DNA from: Cavia porcellus
Taxonomy: Eukaryota > Chordata > Mammalia > Rodentia > Caviidae
Length of the DNA stretch: 64,000 nucleotides
Direction: 5' to 3'
Assembly (NCBI RefSeq): GCF_034190915.1
Contig: NW_026947543.1
Location: forward strand, 1,798,001-1,862,000
The position numbers were made by a program, and so were the translations under genes. The notes under the pieces are model-generated. The model made no database searches, was not told where the DNA came from, and worked only from the letters and a program-made list of their open reading frames with translations. Within the stretch, counting starts at the first letter, position 1. Every line of letters begins with the position of its first letter. Of this stretch, positions 11,294-23,652 are shown piece by piece.

Positions 11294-11936
11294 TTTGAAA
11301 ATTGAATAGACTGGGCTAGTCAGGTTTTTTACCCCATGTACCACCAACAGAGCTAAAGACAGAGCCAATTACTTCCCTCCATTGTCAAAATATGTGAAAT
11401 TTTCTTGGTCACCACAACTTCAAAGAAAATTCTGAGGCAACTTAGAGAGGTGAATCAAATACTGCATGATTGGAATGACTGTTGTTATATGAGGTGGAAA
11501 GCTGCAGAGTTGGGCTGAAACTGTTCACAGAAATCCACAGGCTTGTGGTTGCCAGGCAACCACACTGGGCTGAGATTGACTGAACATCACTGTGAGGTGG
11601 ATTTTAGGCTCTAGGTTTGAAAATTTAAAAGACTGGGGTAGTCAAATTTGGAACACATCGACCACAGACAGACCAAAAGGTCGTTCAATTACTTCCCTCC
11701 ACTTCTCAAAATATGTCAAATTTTCTTGATCACTACAACTGTAAAAAAAATTCTGAGGCAACATAGAGAGGCTAATCAAATACTGCACGATTGGAATGGC
11801 TGTGGTTGTATGAGGTGGAAAGCTGCAGAGTTGGGCTGAAACAGTTCACAGAAAGCCACAAGCTTGTGGTTGCCAGGCAACCACACTGGGCTGTGATTGG
11901 CTGAGCACCATTGTGAGCTGGACTTTTGGCTCTAGG
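11294..11936. repeat. Internal duplication D1-D2 (units 3/4)
   Basis: D1 11294-11615, D2 11616-11936; same state as units 2/3. Confidence 0.92.
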
Positions 11937-12031
11937 ATACAAGTGTGCAGTAGGAGACCTGAGTCACAATGCTGGGCGTTGCCATGGAGACCTCAGTGGC
12001 ACAGAGGACCTTGTAGGGCAAGATTTAAATA
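11869..12031 (+). promoter_or_regulatory. Promoter-like module, unit 4
   Basis: All five motifs are identical to unit 1. Confidence 0.6.
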
Positions 12032-14478
12032 GGATGAATATTCTTGGCCTGGTATGCCACAATATTCTCTCCGAAGGCTTCACTGCTCAGAATTTGTGGA
12101 TGGAAATGCTTGCCAATCTACACATTGATGTACTTTCAATGGGATATTAAATATGCCAGGGCCTGGCAGATGACCTCTGCCATGTCCTATCCTTGAGCAT
12201 ACGCTTTTCCCTTGTCATGTCAGTCATTTTGCTGAGTCCTGTTCCCTAAGCTATTCAGTCAAGACTTGCTGGCATCATTCACCTGCAGTATAAGAGCTTT
12301 CTGTGAAATTTCTCAGCAGAAATCCTCTGCAAGCACATAGCTTTGGATATGAGAGACAGTGGTGGAAGTTGAATTTCAAGGGAAGATATTTGAAAACAAT
12401 GAAACAAGCCCCGAATAAGACCTTGACATGTTTCCCAGATGAATATGTTTGGAAATATGGGGGAAGATGGAGATCAAGACTGAGAAGAGTGCACACCCAT
12501 TTCAAGGTACAAAAACCAGGGAAAAACATGGGAAAGCAAGAGAGCTGGTTAATTTGATGTAAAAATCTTTGATGATGAAAGGAAAATTATATTCTCATGG
12601 TGATTTAATCAGGCTGTAGCAGTGAAGTTCTCATGTTGGTTGTCCTATGTGTGGCCTTCTGCATTGGGCAGTGGATGCAGGACAGGAGATCTTCAAATAA
12701 ATCTGGTGGAACACAAAATAGTGAAAAAAATATCAATCTAAATCCTGTGTATTCCTTCCCTTTGAGAACATATGTGGATAATGTCCAGAGTTTCAAAAGA
12801 GAAAATGTCTATTGGGTCATGGTTTCACCAATGAAATGGTCACTTCACATAACATTTTGAATTTTGCTTTCACAGTGGCTCATGTACCGGGCCTGAGTAA
12901 AGCAGAATGCAGAGTAAGCCTCATCAATAGTTGTGCATTCCATAAGGGGTTTTAAAACCAGTGAAATCCTTTGGACTTAGTGTTTGTATTTAATTGGTTG
13001 ATTGGTTTTTCAAATTGTTTGTTTTACTATTTTTAACTTTGGGAGTCAGGGAAGCCCTCACTCATAGTGATTTAGACCTCTCCACAAGCTCTGAAGTTAT
13101 TCATGTAACAGCTATTACATGTTATAAGTTTCTCCTATTAAAACTTGAAAGACTAACAGACTCTGTTACTTTTCATCTAAATTCAGTGTTGTGCTAAATT
13201 CAGTGTTGGAATTTTTTTACAAGTCCTTTGAAATGTGTCCTCCTCTACTCACTGGTCGTGCTGGAATGTACTTTCTTGTGAAGACAGGATTTGAGCAAAT
13301 TGACACAAGTACAGTGTGCCACTTCTCTGGACACCTGGTTAAATATCAAGTTGCCTAAATGGTGTGTGTTTTACTTTGATCTCTGCTCACACTTTGCTCA
13401 TCCAGTTAGAAGCACAGGGCTCCAGGCCATAGCGTTCTAGGCCTAAACAAGAAAATTTCCATTCCGTTTTGGGAGTTCATTCATCTCTCATAATTACTTT
13501 TTCCACAAATGTGTGCTTCAGGAGAGTCCCTGTCTAAATGTGGAGAGGCCCATTTTCATTCACTCAATTTCAGACTTTCTAAGATTTTCAGTTACTAGAG
13601 GTTTGCCCAGACTTGCCATTGTCAAGGGACAGTGCACTTCACTTGAAGTTGTGCAGTATTACTTCATGTGTGTCCGTGGAAATTCCACCAATGGGAAACT
13701 CTTGCTGTAGTCATGTCCAAGTGTTTCTGCGTAAGACAATATAACTAACAAAGGATGTGGTTTCAAGCAGAATGAGGAATGGAGGGATAATCTTTATTTC
13801 AGTGCAGGTTGACCTTTCAAAGAAACAGTAATTCCTATGAAATAGGAGGTAAAATCTTTTGTAAAGAGACATGGATATGACATGCTCAACTTTATGTCAC
13901 ATTTTTTAAAAAGCCAAGGGCATTTGAGAAATTCTTGGCTGCTGAATTGTCTCTTTTTTCAAATTTCTCATAGGTAAGACACTCCAGTTTCTTCAAACCA
14001 TGGTACTGTTCCTTCCATGTAAAAAACCAAAGCAAAAAACAAAATAAATTAAAACAAAACCCATCAAATTACATTTGAGAGCACACAATTGCTCAGCAGG
14101 CCCACTATTCAAGAAGCTAGAGGTACAGAAGCCTCAGCCTTCAGCCCACGGCCTGAAGTTTTGTCTCTATCATGGCCCCTCAATTCCCTGGCATGTCCAC
14201 ATTAACTCATGAATCTTTACTCATTTCCTCTTCAAATGCACAGGATCCAATATATTTGAACCCTGTTCACCTGGGCTGTAATCATCCAAGAACACACCAG
14301 AGGAAGGGCAGCCACCCCCTTGCCTGGGGCCTTGGAGCTTAGCACAGTAGAAATGGAAACCTGAACAAGGGGAGCCAAAACAAAAAGAGGAATATTCCTA
14401 AAGTCTGAAACACAGAAGCTACCTATAGACCAGTAGTGGGATTTCACAAATTATGTAAGAATCTCTGTGCACATGCTT

Positions 14479-14618
14479 GGCATGGTCGCTCATGCCTATA
14501 ATCCCAGCAATCTGGGGGCTGAGGTGGATGGATCCTTGGGAGTTCCAGTCCATCGTGGGCTATGAATTTATCTCAAGGCCTCTTTCAACAACTACATAAG
14601 ATGCTGTTTCCAAAAAGA
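14479..14618 (+). mobile_element. B1-like SINE, unit 4
   Basis: Same state as unit 2. Confidence 0.75.
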
Positions 14619-15167
14619 GGACAACAGAAAACTAGACACACTTGGTCTAGGTCCCGGGGTTCACTACATGAGTTGTGGAGTCTAAATATTCCATGCCATG
14701 AGAAAATACCTGGGATTTTTAGTGAAAGGGGCATTTGCATCCCTTTTCTAAGGGTTTCCCTTTCACCATGTTACATTTGAATTCTGGGAAAACCTGCTGG
14801 TGACAAGCTATCTAGCATTATGTTTATTTAGGTATTGAGCTAGTACCTCATGTTTAGTGTTCAGGGTTATGCTGGAATGGCTGCAGACCTCCTTGAAATA
14901 GCTATTGCAGACATGTGAACCCCGAGGAAGCTGGATAGTTGAAGCAGGCACTCCAAATATTCATGCACTGCAAGGATTCACTTTCATTTTGGGACTCACC
15001 TTCTGGTTGCTGGCTTTTAGTGCTAACTGATACTACCATGGTGGCAGTAATCCAGCAGAGACTGCATGTATGGTTTGCAAGTTTGCTTCCCAAGCGACCA
15101 GAAACTTGGCAGAACACAAATCATTGTGGCATTTTCTTTCCTCCCCTGAAACATTTGGCTTTCTAAG

Positions 15168-15810
15168 TTTGAAAATTGAATAGACTGGGCTAGTCAGGTT
15201 TTTTACCCCATGTACCACCAACAGAGCTAAAGACAGAGCCAATTACTTCCCTCCATTGTCAAAATATGTGAAATTTTCTTGGTCACCACAACTTCAAAGA
15301 AAATTCTGAGGCAACTTAGAGAGGTGAATCAAATACTGCATGATTGGAATGACTGTTGTTATATGAGGTGGAAAGCTGCAGAGTTGGGCTGAAACTGTTC
15401 ACAGAAATCCACAGGCTTGTGGTTGCCAGGCAACCACACTGGGCTGAGATTGACTGAACATCACTGTGAGGTGGATTTTAGGCTCTAGGTTTGAAAATTT
15501 AAAAGACTGGGGTAGTCAAATTTGGAACACATCGACCACAGACAGACCAAAAGGTCGTTCAATTACTTCCCTCCACTTCTCAAAATATGTCAAATTTTCT
15601 TGATCACTACAACTGTAAAAAAAATTCTGAGGCAACATAGAGAGGCTAATCAAATACTGCACGATTGGAATGGCTGTGGTTGTATGAGGTGGAAAGCTGC
15701 AGAGTTGGGCTGAAACAGTTCACAGAAAGCCACAAGCTTGTGGTTGCCAGGCAACCACACTGGGCTGTGATTGGCTGAGCACCATTGTGAGCTGGACTTT
15801 TGGCTCTAGG
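15168..15810. repeat. Internal duplication D1-D2 (units 4/5)
   Basis: D1 15168-15489, D2 15490-15810; same state as units 2/3. Confidence 0.92.
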
Positions 15811-15905
15811 ATACAAGTGTGCAGTAGGAGACCTGAGTCACAATGCTGGGCGTTGCCATGGAGACCTCAGTGGCACAGAGGACCTTGTAGGGCAAGATTT
15901 AAATA
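15743..15905 (+). promoter_or_regulatory. Promoter-like module, unit 5
   Basis: All five motifs are identical to unit 1. Confidence 0.6.
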
Positions 15906-18352
15906 GGATGAATATTCTTGGCCTGGTATGCCACAATATTCTCTCCGAAGGCTTCACTGCTCAGAATTTGTGGATGGAAATGCTTGCCAATCTACACATT
16001 GATGTACTTTCAATGGGATATTAAATATGCCAGGGCCTGGCAGATGACCTCTGCCATGTCCTATCCTTGAGCATACGCTTTTCCCTTGTCATGTCAGTCA
16101 TTTTGCTGAGTCCTGTTCCCTAAGCTATTCAGTCAAGACTTGCTGGCATCATTCACCTGCAGTATAAGAGCTTTCTGTGAAATTTCTCAGCAGAAATCCT
16201 CTGCAAGCACATAGCTTTGGATATGAGAGACAGTGGTGGAAGTTGAATTTCAAGGGAAGATATTTGAAAACAATGAAACAAGCCCCGAATAAGACCTTGA
16301 CATGTTTCCCAGATGAATATGTTTGGAAATATGGGGGAAGATGGAGATCAAGACTGAGAAGAGTGCACACCCATTTCAAGGTACAAAAACCAGGGAAAAA
16401 CATGGCAAAGCAAGAGAGCTGGTTAATTTGATGTAAAAATCTTTGATGATGAAAGGAAAATTATATTCTCATGGTGATTTAATCAGGCTGTAGCAGTGAA
16501 GTTCTCATGTTGGTTGTCCTATGTGTGGCCTTCTGCATTGGGCAGTGGATGCAGGACAGGAGATCTTCAAATAAATCTGGTGGAACACAAAATAGTGAAA
16601 AAAATATCAATCTAAATCCTGTGTATTCCTTCCCTTTGAGAACATATGTGGATAATGTCCAGAGTTTCAAAAGAGAAAATGTCTATTGGGTCATGGTTTC
16701 ACCAATGAAATGGTCACTTCACATAACATTTTGAATTTTGCTTTCACAGTTGCTCATGTACCGGGCCTGAGTAAAGCAGAATGCAGAGTAAGCCTCATCA
16801 ATAGTTGTGCATTCCATAAGGGGTTTTAAAACCAGTGAAATCCTTTGGACTTAGTGTTTGTATTTAATTGGTTGATTGGTTTTTCAAATTGTTTGTTTTA
16901 CTATTTTTAACTTTGGGATTTAGGGAAGCCCTCACTCATAGTGATTTAGACCTCTCCACAAGCTCTGAAGTTATTCATGTAACAGCTATTACATGTTATA
17001 AGTTTCTCCTATTAAAACTTGAAAGACTAACAGACTCTGTTACTTTTCATCTAAATTCAGTGTTGCGCTAAATTCAGTGTTGGAATTTTTTTACAAGTCC
17101 TTTGAAATGTGTCCTCCTCTACTCACTGGTCGTGCTGGAATGTACTTTCTTTTGAAGACAGGATTTGAGCAAATTGACACAAGTACAGTGTGCCACTTCT
17201 CTGGACACCTGGTTAAATATCAAGTTGCCTAAATGGTGTGTGTTTTACTTTGATCTCTGCTCACACTTTGCTCATCCAGTTAGAAGCACAGGGCTCCAGG
17301 CCATAGCGTTCTAGGCCTAAACAAGAAAATTTCCATTCCGTTTTGGGAGTTCATTCATCTCTCATAATTAGTTTTTCCACAAATGTGTGCTTCAGGAGAG
17401 TCCCTGTCTAAATGTGGAGAGGCCCATTTTCATTCACTCAATTTCAGACTTTCTAAGATTTTCAGTTACTAGAGGTTTGCCCAGACTTGCCATTGTCAAG
17501 GGACAGTGCACTTCACTTGAAGTTGTGCAGTATTACTTCATGTGTGTCCGTGGAAATTCCACCAATGGGAAACTCTTGCTGTAGTCATGTCCAAGTGTTT
17601 CTGCGTAAGACAATATAACTAACAAAGGATGTGGTTTCAAGCAGAATGAGGAATGGAGGGATAATCTTTATTTCAGTGCAGGTTGACGTTTCAAAGAAAC
17701 AGTAATTCCTATGAAATAGGAGGTAAAATCTTTTGTAAAGAGACATGGATATGACATGCTCAACTTTATGTCACATTTTTTAAAAAGCCAAGGGCATTTG
17801 AGAAATTCTTGGCTGCTGAATTGTCTCTTTTTTCAAATTTCTCATAGGTAAGACACTCCAGTTTCTTCAAACCATGGTACTGTTCCTTCCATGTAAAAAA
17901 CCAAAGCAAAAAACAAAATAAATTAAAACAAAACCCATCAAATTACATTTGAGAGCACACAATTGCTCAGCAGGCCCACTATTCAAGAAGCTAGAGGTAC
18001 AGAAGCCTCAGCCTTCAGCCCACGGCCTGAAGTTTTGTCTCTATCATGGCCCCTCAATTCCCTGGCATGTCCACATTAACTCATGAATATTTACTCATTT
18101 CCTCTTCAAATGCACAGGATCCAATATATTTGAACCCTGTTCACCTGGGCTGTAATCATCCAAGAACACACCAGAGGAAGGGCAGCCACCCCCTTGCCTG
18201 GGGCCTTGGAGCTTAGCACAGTAGAAATGGAAACCTGAACAAGGGGAGCCAAAACAAAAAGAGGAATATTCCTAAAGTCTGAAACACAGAAGCTACCTAT
18301 AGACCAGTAGTGGGATTTCACAAATTATGTAAGAATCTCTGTGCACATGCTT

Positions 18353-18492
18353 GGCATGGTCGCTCATGCCTATAATCCCAGCAATCTGGGGGCTGAGGTG
18401 GATGGATCCTTGGGAGTTCCAGTCCATCGTGGGCTATGAATTTATCTCAAGGCCTCTTTCAACAACTACATAAGATGCTGTTTCCAAAAAGA
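18353..18492 (+). mobile_element. B1-like SINE, unit 5
   Basis: Same state as unit 2. Confidence 0.75.
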
Positions 18493-19040
18493 GGACAACA
18501 GAAAACTAGACACACTTGGTCTAGGTCCGGGGTTCACTACATGAGTTGTGGAGTCTAAATATTCCATGCCATGAGAAAATACCTGGGATTTTTAGTGAAA
18601 GGGGCATTTGCATCCCTTTTCTAAGGGTTTCCCTTTCACCATGTTACATTTGAATTCTGGGAAAACCTGCTGGTGACAAGCTATCTAGCATTATGTTTAT
18701 TTAGGTATTGAGCTAGTACCTCATGTTTAGTGTTCAGGGTTATGCTGGAATGGCTGCAGACCTCCTTGAAATAGCTATTGCAGACAAGTGAACCCCGAGG
18801 AAGCTGGATAGTTGAAGCAGGCACTCCAAATATTCATGCACTGCAAGGATTCACTTTCATTTTGGGACTCACCTTCTGGTTGCTGGCTTTTAGTGCTAAC
18901 TGATACTACCATGGTGGCAGTAATCCAGCAGAGACTGCATGTATGGTTTGCAAGTTTGCTTCCCAAGCGACCAGAAACTTGGCAGAACACAAATCATTGT
19001 GGCATTTTCTTTCCTCCCCTGAAACATTTGGCTTTCTAAG

Positions 19041-19683
19041 TTTGAAAATTGAATAGACTGGGCTAGTCAGGTTTTTTACCCCATGTACCACCAACAGAGC
19101 TAAAGACAGAGCCAATTACTTCCCTCAATTGTCAAAATATGTGAAATTTTCGTGGTCACCACAACTTCAAAGAAAATTCTGAGGCAACTTAGAGAGGTGA
19201 ATCAAATACTGCATGATTGGAATGACTGTTGTTATATGAGGTGGAAAGCTGCAGAGTTGGGCTGAAACTGTTCACAGAAATCCACAGGCTTGTGGTTGCC
19301 AGGCAACCACACTGGGCTGAGATTGACTGAACATCACTGTGAGGTGGATTTTAGGCTCTAGGTTTGAAAATTTAAAAGACTGGGGTAGTCAAATTTGGAA
19401 CACATCGACCACAGACAGACCAAAAGGTCGTTCAATTACTTCCCTCCACTTCTCAAAATATGTCAAATTTTCTTGATCACTACAACTGTAAAAAAAATTC
19501 TGAGGCAACATAGAGAGGCTAATCAAATACTGCACGATTGGAATGGCTGTGGTTGTATGAGGTGGAAAGCTGCAGAGTTGGGCTGAAACAGTTCACAGAA
19601 AGCCACAAGCTTGTGGTTGCCAGGCAACCACACTGGGCTGTGATTGGCTGAGCACCATTGTGAGCTGGACTTTTGGCTCTAGG
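19041..19683. repeat. Internal duplication D1-D2 (units 5/6)
   Basis: D1 19041-19362, D2 19363-19683. D1 carries CTCAATTGTC and TTTTCGTGG, as in unit 1 and unlike its neighbours, which points to a conversion or exchange with a unit-1-like donor. Confidence 0.92.
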
Positions 19684-19778
19684 ATACAAGTGTGCAGTAG
19701 GAGACCTGAGTCACAATGCTGGGCGTTGCCATGGAGACCTCAGTGGCACAGAGGACCTTGTAGGGCAAGATTTAAATA
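19616..19778 (+). promoter_or_regulatory. Promoter-like module, unit 6
   Basis: All five motifs are identical to unit 1. Confidence 0.6.
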
Positions 19779-22225
19779 GGATGAATATTCTTGGCCTGGT
19801 ATGCCACAATATTCTCTCCGAAGGCTTCACTGCTCAGAATTTGTGGATGGAAATGCTTGCCAATCTACACATTGATGTACTTTCAATGGGATATTAAATA
19901 TGCCAGGGCCTGGCAGATGACCTCTGCCATGTCCTATCCTTGAGCATACGCTTTTCCCTTGTCATGTCAGTCATTTTGCTGAGTCCTGTTCCCTAAGCTA
20001 TTCAGTCAAGACTTGCTGGCATCATTCACCTGCAGTATAAGAGCTTTCTGTGAAATTTCTCAGCAGAAATCCTCTGCAAGCACATAGCTTTGGATATGAG
20101 AGACAGTGGTGGAAGTTGAATTTCAAGGGAAGATATTTGAAAACAATGAAACAAGCCCCGAATAAGACCTTGACATGTTTCCCAGATGAATATGTTTGGA
20201 AATATGGGGGAAGATGGAGATCAAGACTGAGAAGAGTGCACACCCATTTCAAGGTACAAAAACCAGGGAAAAACATGGCAAAGCAAGAGAGCTGGTTAAT
20301 TTGATGTAAAAATCTTTGATGATGAAAGGAAAATTATATTCTCATGGTGATTTAATCAGGCTGTAGCAGTGAAGTTCTCATGTTGGTTGTCCTATGTGTG
20401 GCCTTCTGCATTGGGCAGTGGATGCAGGACAGGAGATCTTCAAATAAATCTGGTGGAACACAAAATAGTGAAAAAAATATCAATCTAAATCCTGTGTATT
20501 CCTTCCCTTTGAGAACATATGTGGATAATGTCCAGAGTTTCAAAAGAGAAAATGTCTATTGGGTCATGGTTTCACCAATGAAATGGTCACTTCACATAAC
20601 ATTTTGAATTTTGCTTTCACAGTTGCTCATGTACCGGGCCTGAGTAAAGCAGAATGCAGAGTAAGCCTCATCAATAGTTGTGCATTCCATAAGGGGTTTT
20701 AAAACCAGTGAAATCCTTTGGACTTAGTGTTTGTATTTAATTGGTTGATTGGTTTTTCAAATTGTTTGTTTTACTATTTTTAACTTTGGGAGTCAGGGAA
20801 GCCCTCACTCATAGTGATTTAGACCTCTCCACAAGCTCTGAAGTTATTCATGTAACAGCTATTACATGTTATAAGTTTCTCCTATTAAAACTTGAAAGAC
20901 TAACAGACTCTGTTACTTTTCATCTAAATTCAGTGTTGTGCTAAATTCAGTGTTGGAATTTTTTTACAAGTCCTTTGAAATGTGTCCTCCTCTACTCACT
21001 GGTCGTGCTGGAATGTACTTTCTTGTGAAGACAGGATTTGAGCAAATTGACACAAGTACAGTGTGCCACTTCTCTGGACACCTGGTTAAATATCAAGTTG
21101 CCTAAATGGTGTGTGTTTTACTTTGATCTCTGCTCACACTTTGCTCATCCAGTTAGAAGCACAGGGCTCCAGGCCATAGCGTTCTAGGCCTAAACAAGAA
21201 AATTTCCATTCCGTTTTGGGAGTTCATTCATCTCTCATAATTACTTTTTCCACAAATGTGTGCTTCAGGAGAGTCCCTGTCTAAATGTGGAGAGGCCCAT
21301 TTTCATTCACTCAATTTCAGACTTTCTAAGATTTTCAGTTACTAGAGGTTTGCCCAGACTTGCCATTGTCAAGGGACAGTGCACTTCACTTGAAGTTGTG
21401 CAGTATTACTTCATGTGTGTCCGTGGAAATTCCACCAATGGGAAACTCTTGCTGTAGTCATGTCCAAGTGTTTCTGCGTAAGACAATATAACTAACAAAG
21501 GATGTGGTTTCAAGCAGAATGAGGAATGGAGGGATAATCTTTATTTCAGTGCAGGTTGACGTTTCAAAGAAACAGTAATTCCTATGAAATAGGAGGTAAA
21601 ATCTTTTGTAAAGAGACATGGATATGACATGCTCAACTTTATGTCACATTTTTTAAAAAGCCAAGGGCATTTGAGAAATTCTTGGCTGCTGAATTGTCTC
21701 TTTTTTCAAATTTCTCATAGGTAAGACACTCCAGTTTCTTCAAACCATGGTACTGTTCCTTCCATGTAAAAAACCAAAGCAAAAAACAAAATAAATTAAA
21801 ACAAAACCCATCAAATTACATTTGAGAGCACACAATTGCTCAGCAGGCCCACTATTCAAGAAGCTAGAGGTACAGAAGCCTCAGCCTTCAGCCCACGGCC
21901 TGAAGTTTTGTCTCTATCATGGCCCCTCATTTCCCTGGCATGTCCACATTAACTCATGAATCTTTACTCATTTCCTCTTCAAATGCACAGGATCCAATAT
22001 ATTTGAACCCTGTTCACCTGGGCTGTAATCATCCAAGAACACACCAGAGGAAGGGCAGCCACCCCCTTGCCTGGGGCCTTGGAGCTTAGCACAGTAGAAA
22101 TGGAAACCTGAACAAGGGGAGCCAAAACAAAAAGAGGAATATTCCTAAAGTCTGAAACACAGAAGCTACCTATAGACCAGTAGTGGGATTTCACAAATTA
22201 TGTAAGAATCTCTGTGCACATGCTT

Positions 22226-22365
22226 GGCATGGTCGCTCATGCCTATAATCCCAGCAATCTGGGGGCTGAGGTGGATGGATCCTTGGGAGTTCCAGTCCAT
22301 CGTGGGCTATGAATTTATCTCAAGGCCTCTTTCAACAACTACATAAGATGCTGTTTCCAAAAAGA
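22226..22365 (+). mobile_element. B1-like SINE, unit 6
   Basis: Same state as unit 2. Confidence 0.75.
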
Positions 22366-22914
22366 GGACAACAGAAAACTAGACACACTTGGTCTAGGTC
22401 CCGGGGTTCACTACATGAGTTGTGGAGTCTAAATATTCCATGCCATGAGAAAATACCTGGGATTTTTAGTGAAAGGGGCATTTGCATCCCTTTTCTAAGG
22501 GTTTCCCTTTCACCATGTTACATTTGAATTCTGGGAAAACCTGCTGGTGACAAGCTATCTAGCATTATGTTTATTTAGGTATTGAGCTAGTACCTCATGT
22601 TTAGTGTTCAGGGTTATGCTGGAATGGCTGCAGACCTCCTTGAAATAGCTATTGCAGACAAGTGAACCCCGAGGAAGCTGGATAGTTGAAGCAGGCACTC
22701 CAAATATTCATGCACTGCAAGGATTCACTTTCATTTTGGGACTCACCTTCTGGTTGCTGGCTTTTAGTGCTAACTGATACTACCATGGTGGCAGTAATCC
22801 AGCAGAGACTGCATGTATGGTTTGCAAGTTTGCTTCCCAAGCGACCAGAAACTTGGCAGAACACAAATCATTGTGGCATTTTCTTTCCTCCCCTGAAACA
22901 TTTGGCTTTCTAAG

Positions 22915-23557
22915 TTTGAAAATTGAATAGACTGGGCTAGTCAGGTTTTTTACCCCATGTACCACCAACAGAGCTAAAGACAGAGCCAATTACTTCCCTC
23001 CATTGTCAAAATATGTGAAATTTTCTTGGTCACCACAACTTCAAAGAAAATTCTGAGGCAACTTAGAGAGGTGAATCAAATACTGCATGATTGGAATGAC
23101 TGTTGTTATATGAGGTGGAAAGCTGCAGAGTTGGGCTGAAACTGTTCACAGAAATCCACAGGCTTGTGGTTGCCAGGCAACCACACTGGGCTGAGATTGA
23201 CTGAACATCACTGTGAGGTGGATTTTAGGCTCTAGGTTTGAAAATTTAAAAGACTGGGGTAGTCAAATTTGGAACACATCGACCACAGACAGACCAAAAG
23301 GTCGTTCAATTACTTCCCTCCACTTCTCAAAATATGTCAAATTTTCTTGATCACTACAACTGTAAAAAAAATTCTGAGGCAACATAGAGAGGCTAATCAA
23401 ATACTGCACGATTGGAATGGCTGTGGTTGTATGAGGTGGAAAGCTGCAGAGTTGGGCTGAAACAGTTCACAGAAAGCCACAAGCTTGTGGTTGCCAGGCA
23501 ACCACACTGGGCTGTGATTGGCTGAGCACCATTGTGAGCTGGACTTTTGGCTCTAGG
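22915..23557. repeat. Internal duplication D1-D2 (units 6/7)
   Basis: D1 22915-23236, D2 23237-23557; standard homogenised state. Confidence 0.92.
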
Positions 23558-23652
23558 ATACAAGTGTGCAGTAGGAGACCTGAGTCACAATGCTGGGCGT
23601 TGCCATGGAGACCTCAGTGGCACAGAGGACCTTGTAGGGCAAGATTTAAATA
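23490..23652 (+). promoter_or_regulatory. Promoter-like module, unit 7
   Basis: All five motifs are identical to unit 1. Confidence 0.6.

Larger units (their letters stand above)
7750..11623. repeat. Macrosatellite unit 3 (3,874 bp)
   Basis: Almost indistinguishable from unit 4. Both have CACAGTGGCTC (near 9000) where others have CACAGTTGCTC, and GCAGACATGTG (near 11035) where others have GCAGACAAGTG. Units 3 to 11 also share ACCTTGACATG where units 1-2 have ACCTTTACATG. Confidence 0.97.
11624..15497. repeat. Macrosatellite unit 4 (3,874 bp)
   Basis: Shares both diagnostic variants of unit 3, so the pair looks like the product of a very recent duplication or conversion. Confidence 0.97.
15498..19370. 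repeat. Macrosatellite unit 5 (3,873 bp)
   Basis: One base shorter because of a C deletion in GGTCCGGGG near 18526, also found in units 9, 10 and 11. It carries AACATGGCAAAG (near 16401, shared with units 6, 7 and 15) and GTTGACGTTTC (near 17684, units 5-10 and 16). It also has CTTTTGAAGAC near 17149 and a private GGGATTTAGGG near 16916. Confidence 0.97.
19371..23244. repeat. Macrosatellite unit 6 (3,874 bp)
   Basis: Like units 5 and 7 it has the GGCAAAG variant (near 20278). However, it has CTTGTGAAGAC and ATAATTACTTT, as in units 1-4, in its middle, so it looks like a mosaic of the two groups. A private A-to-T gives CCTCATTTCCC near 21927. Confidence 0.97.
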
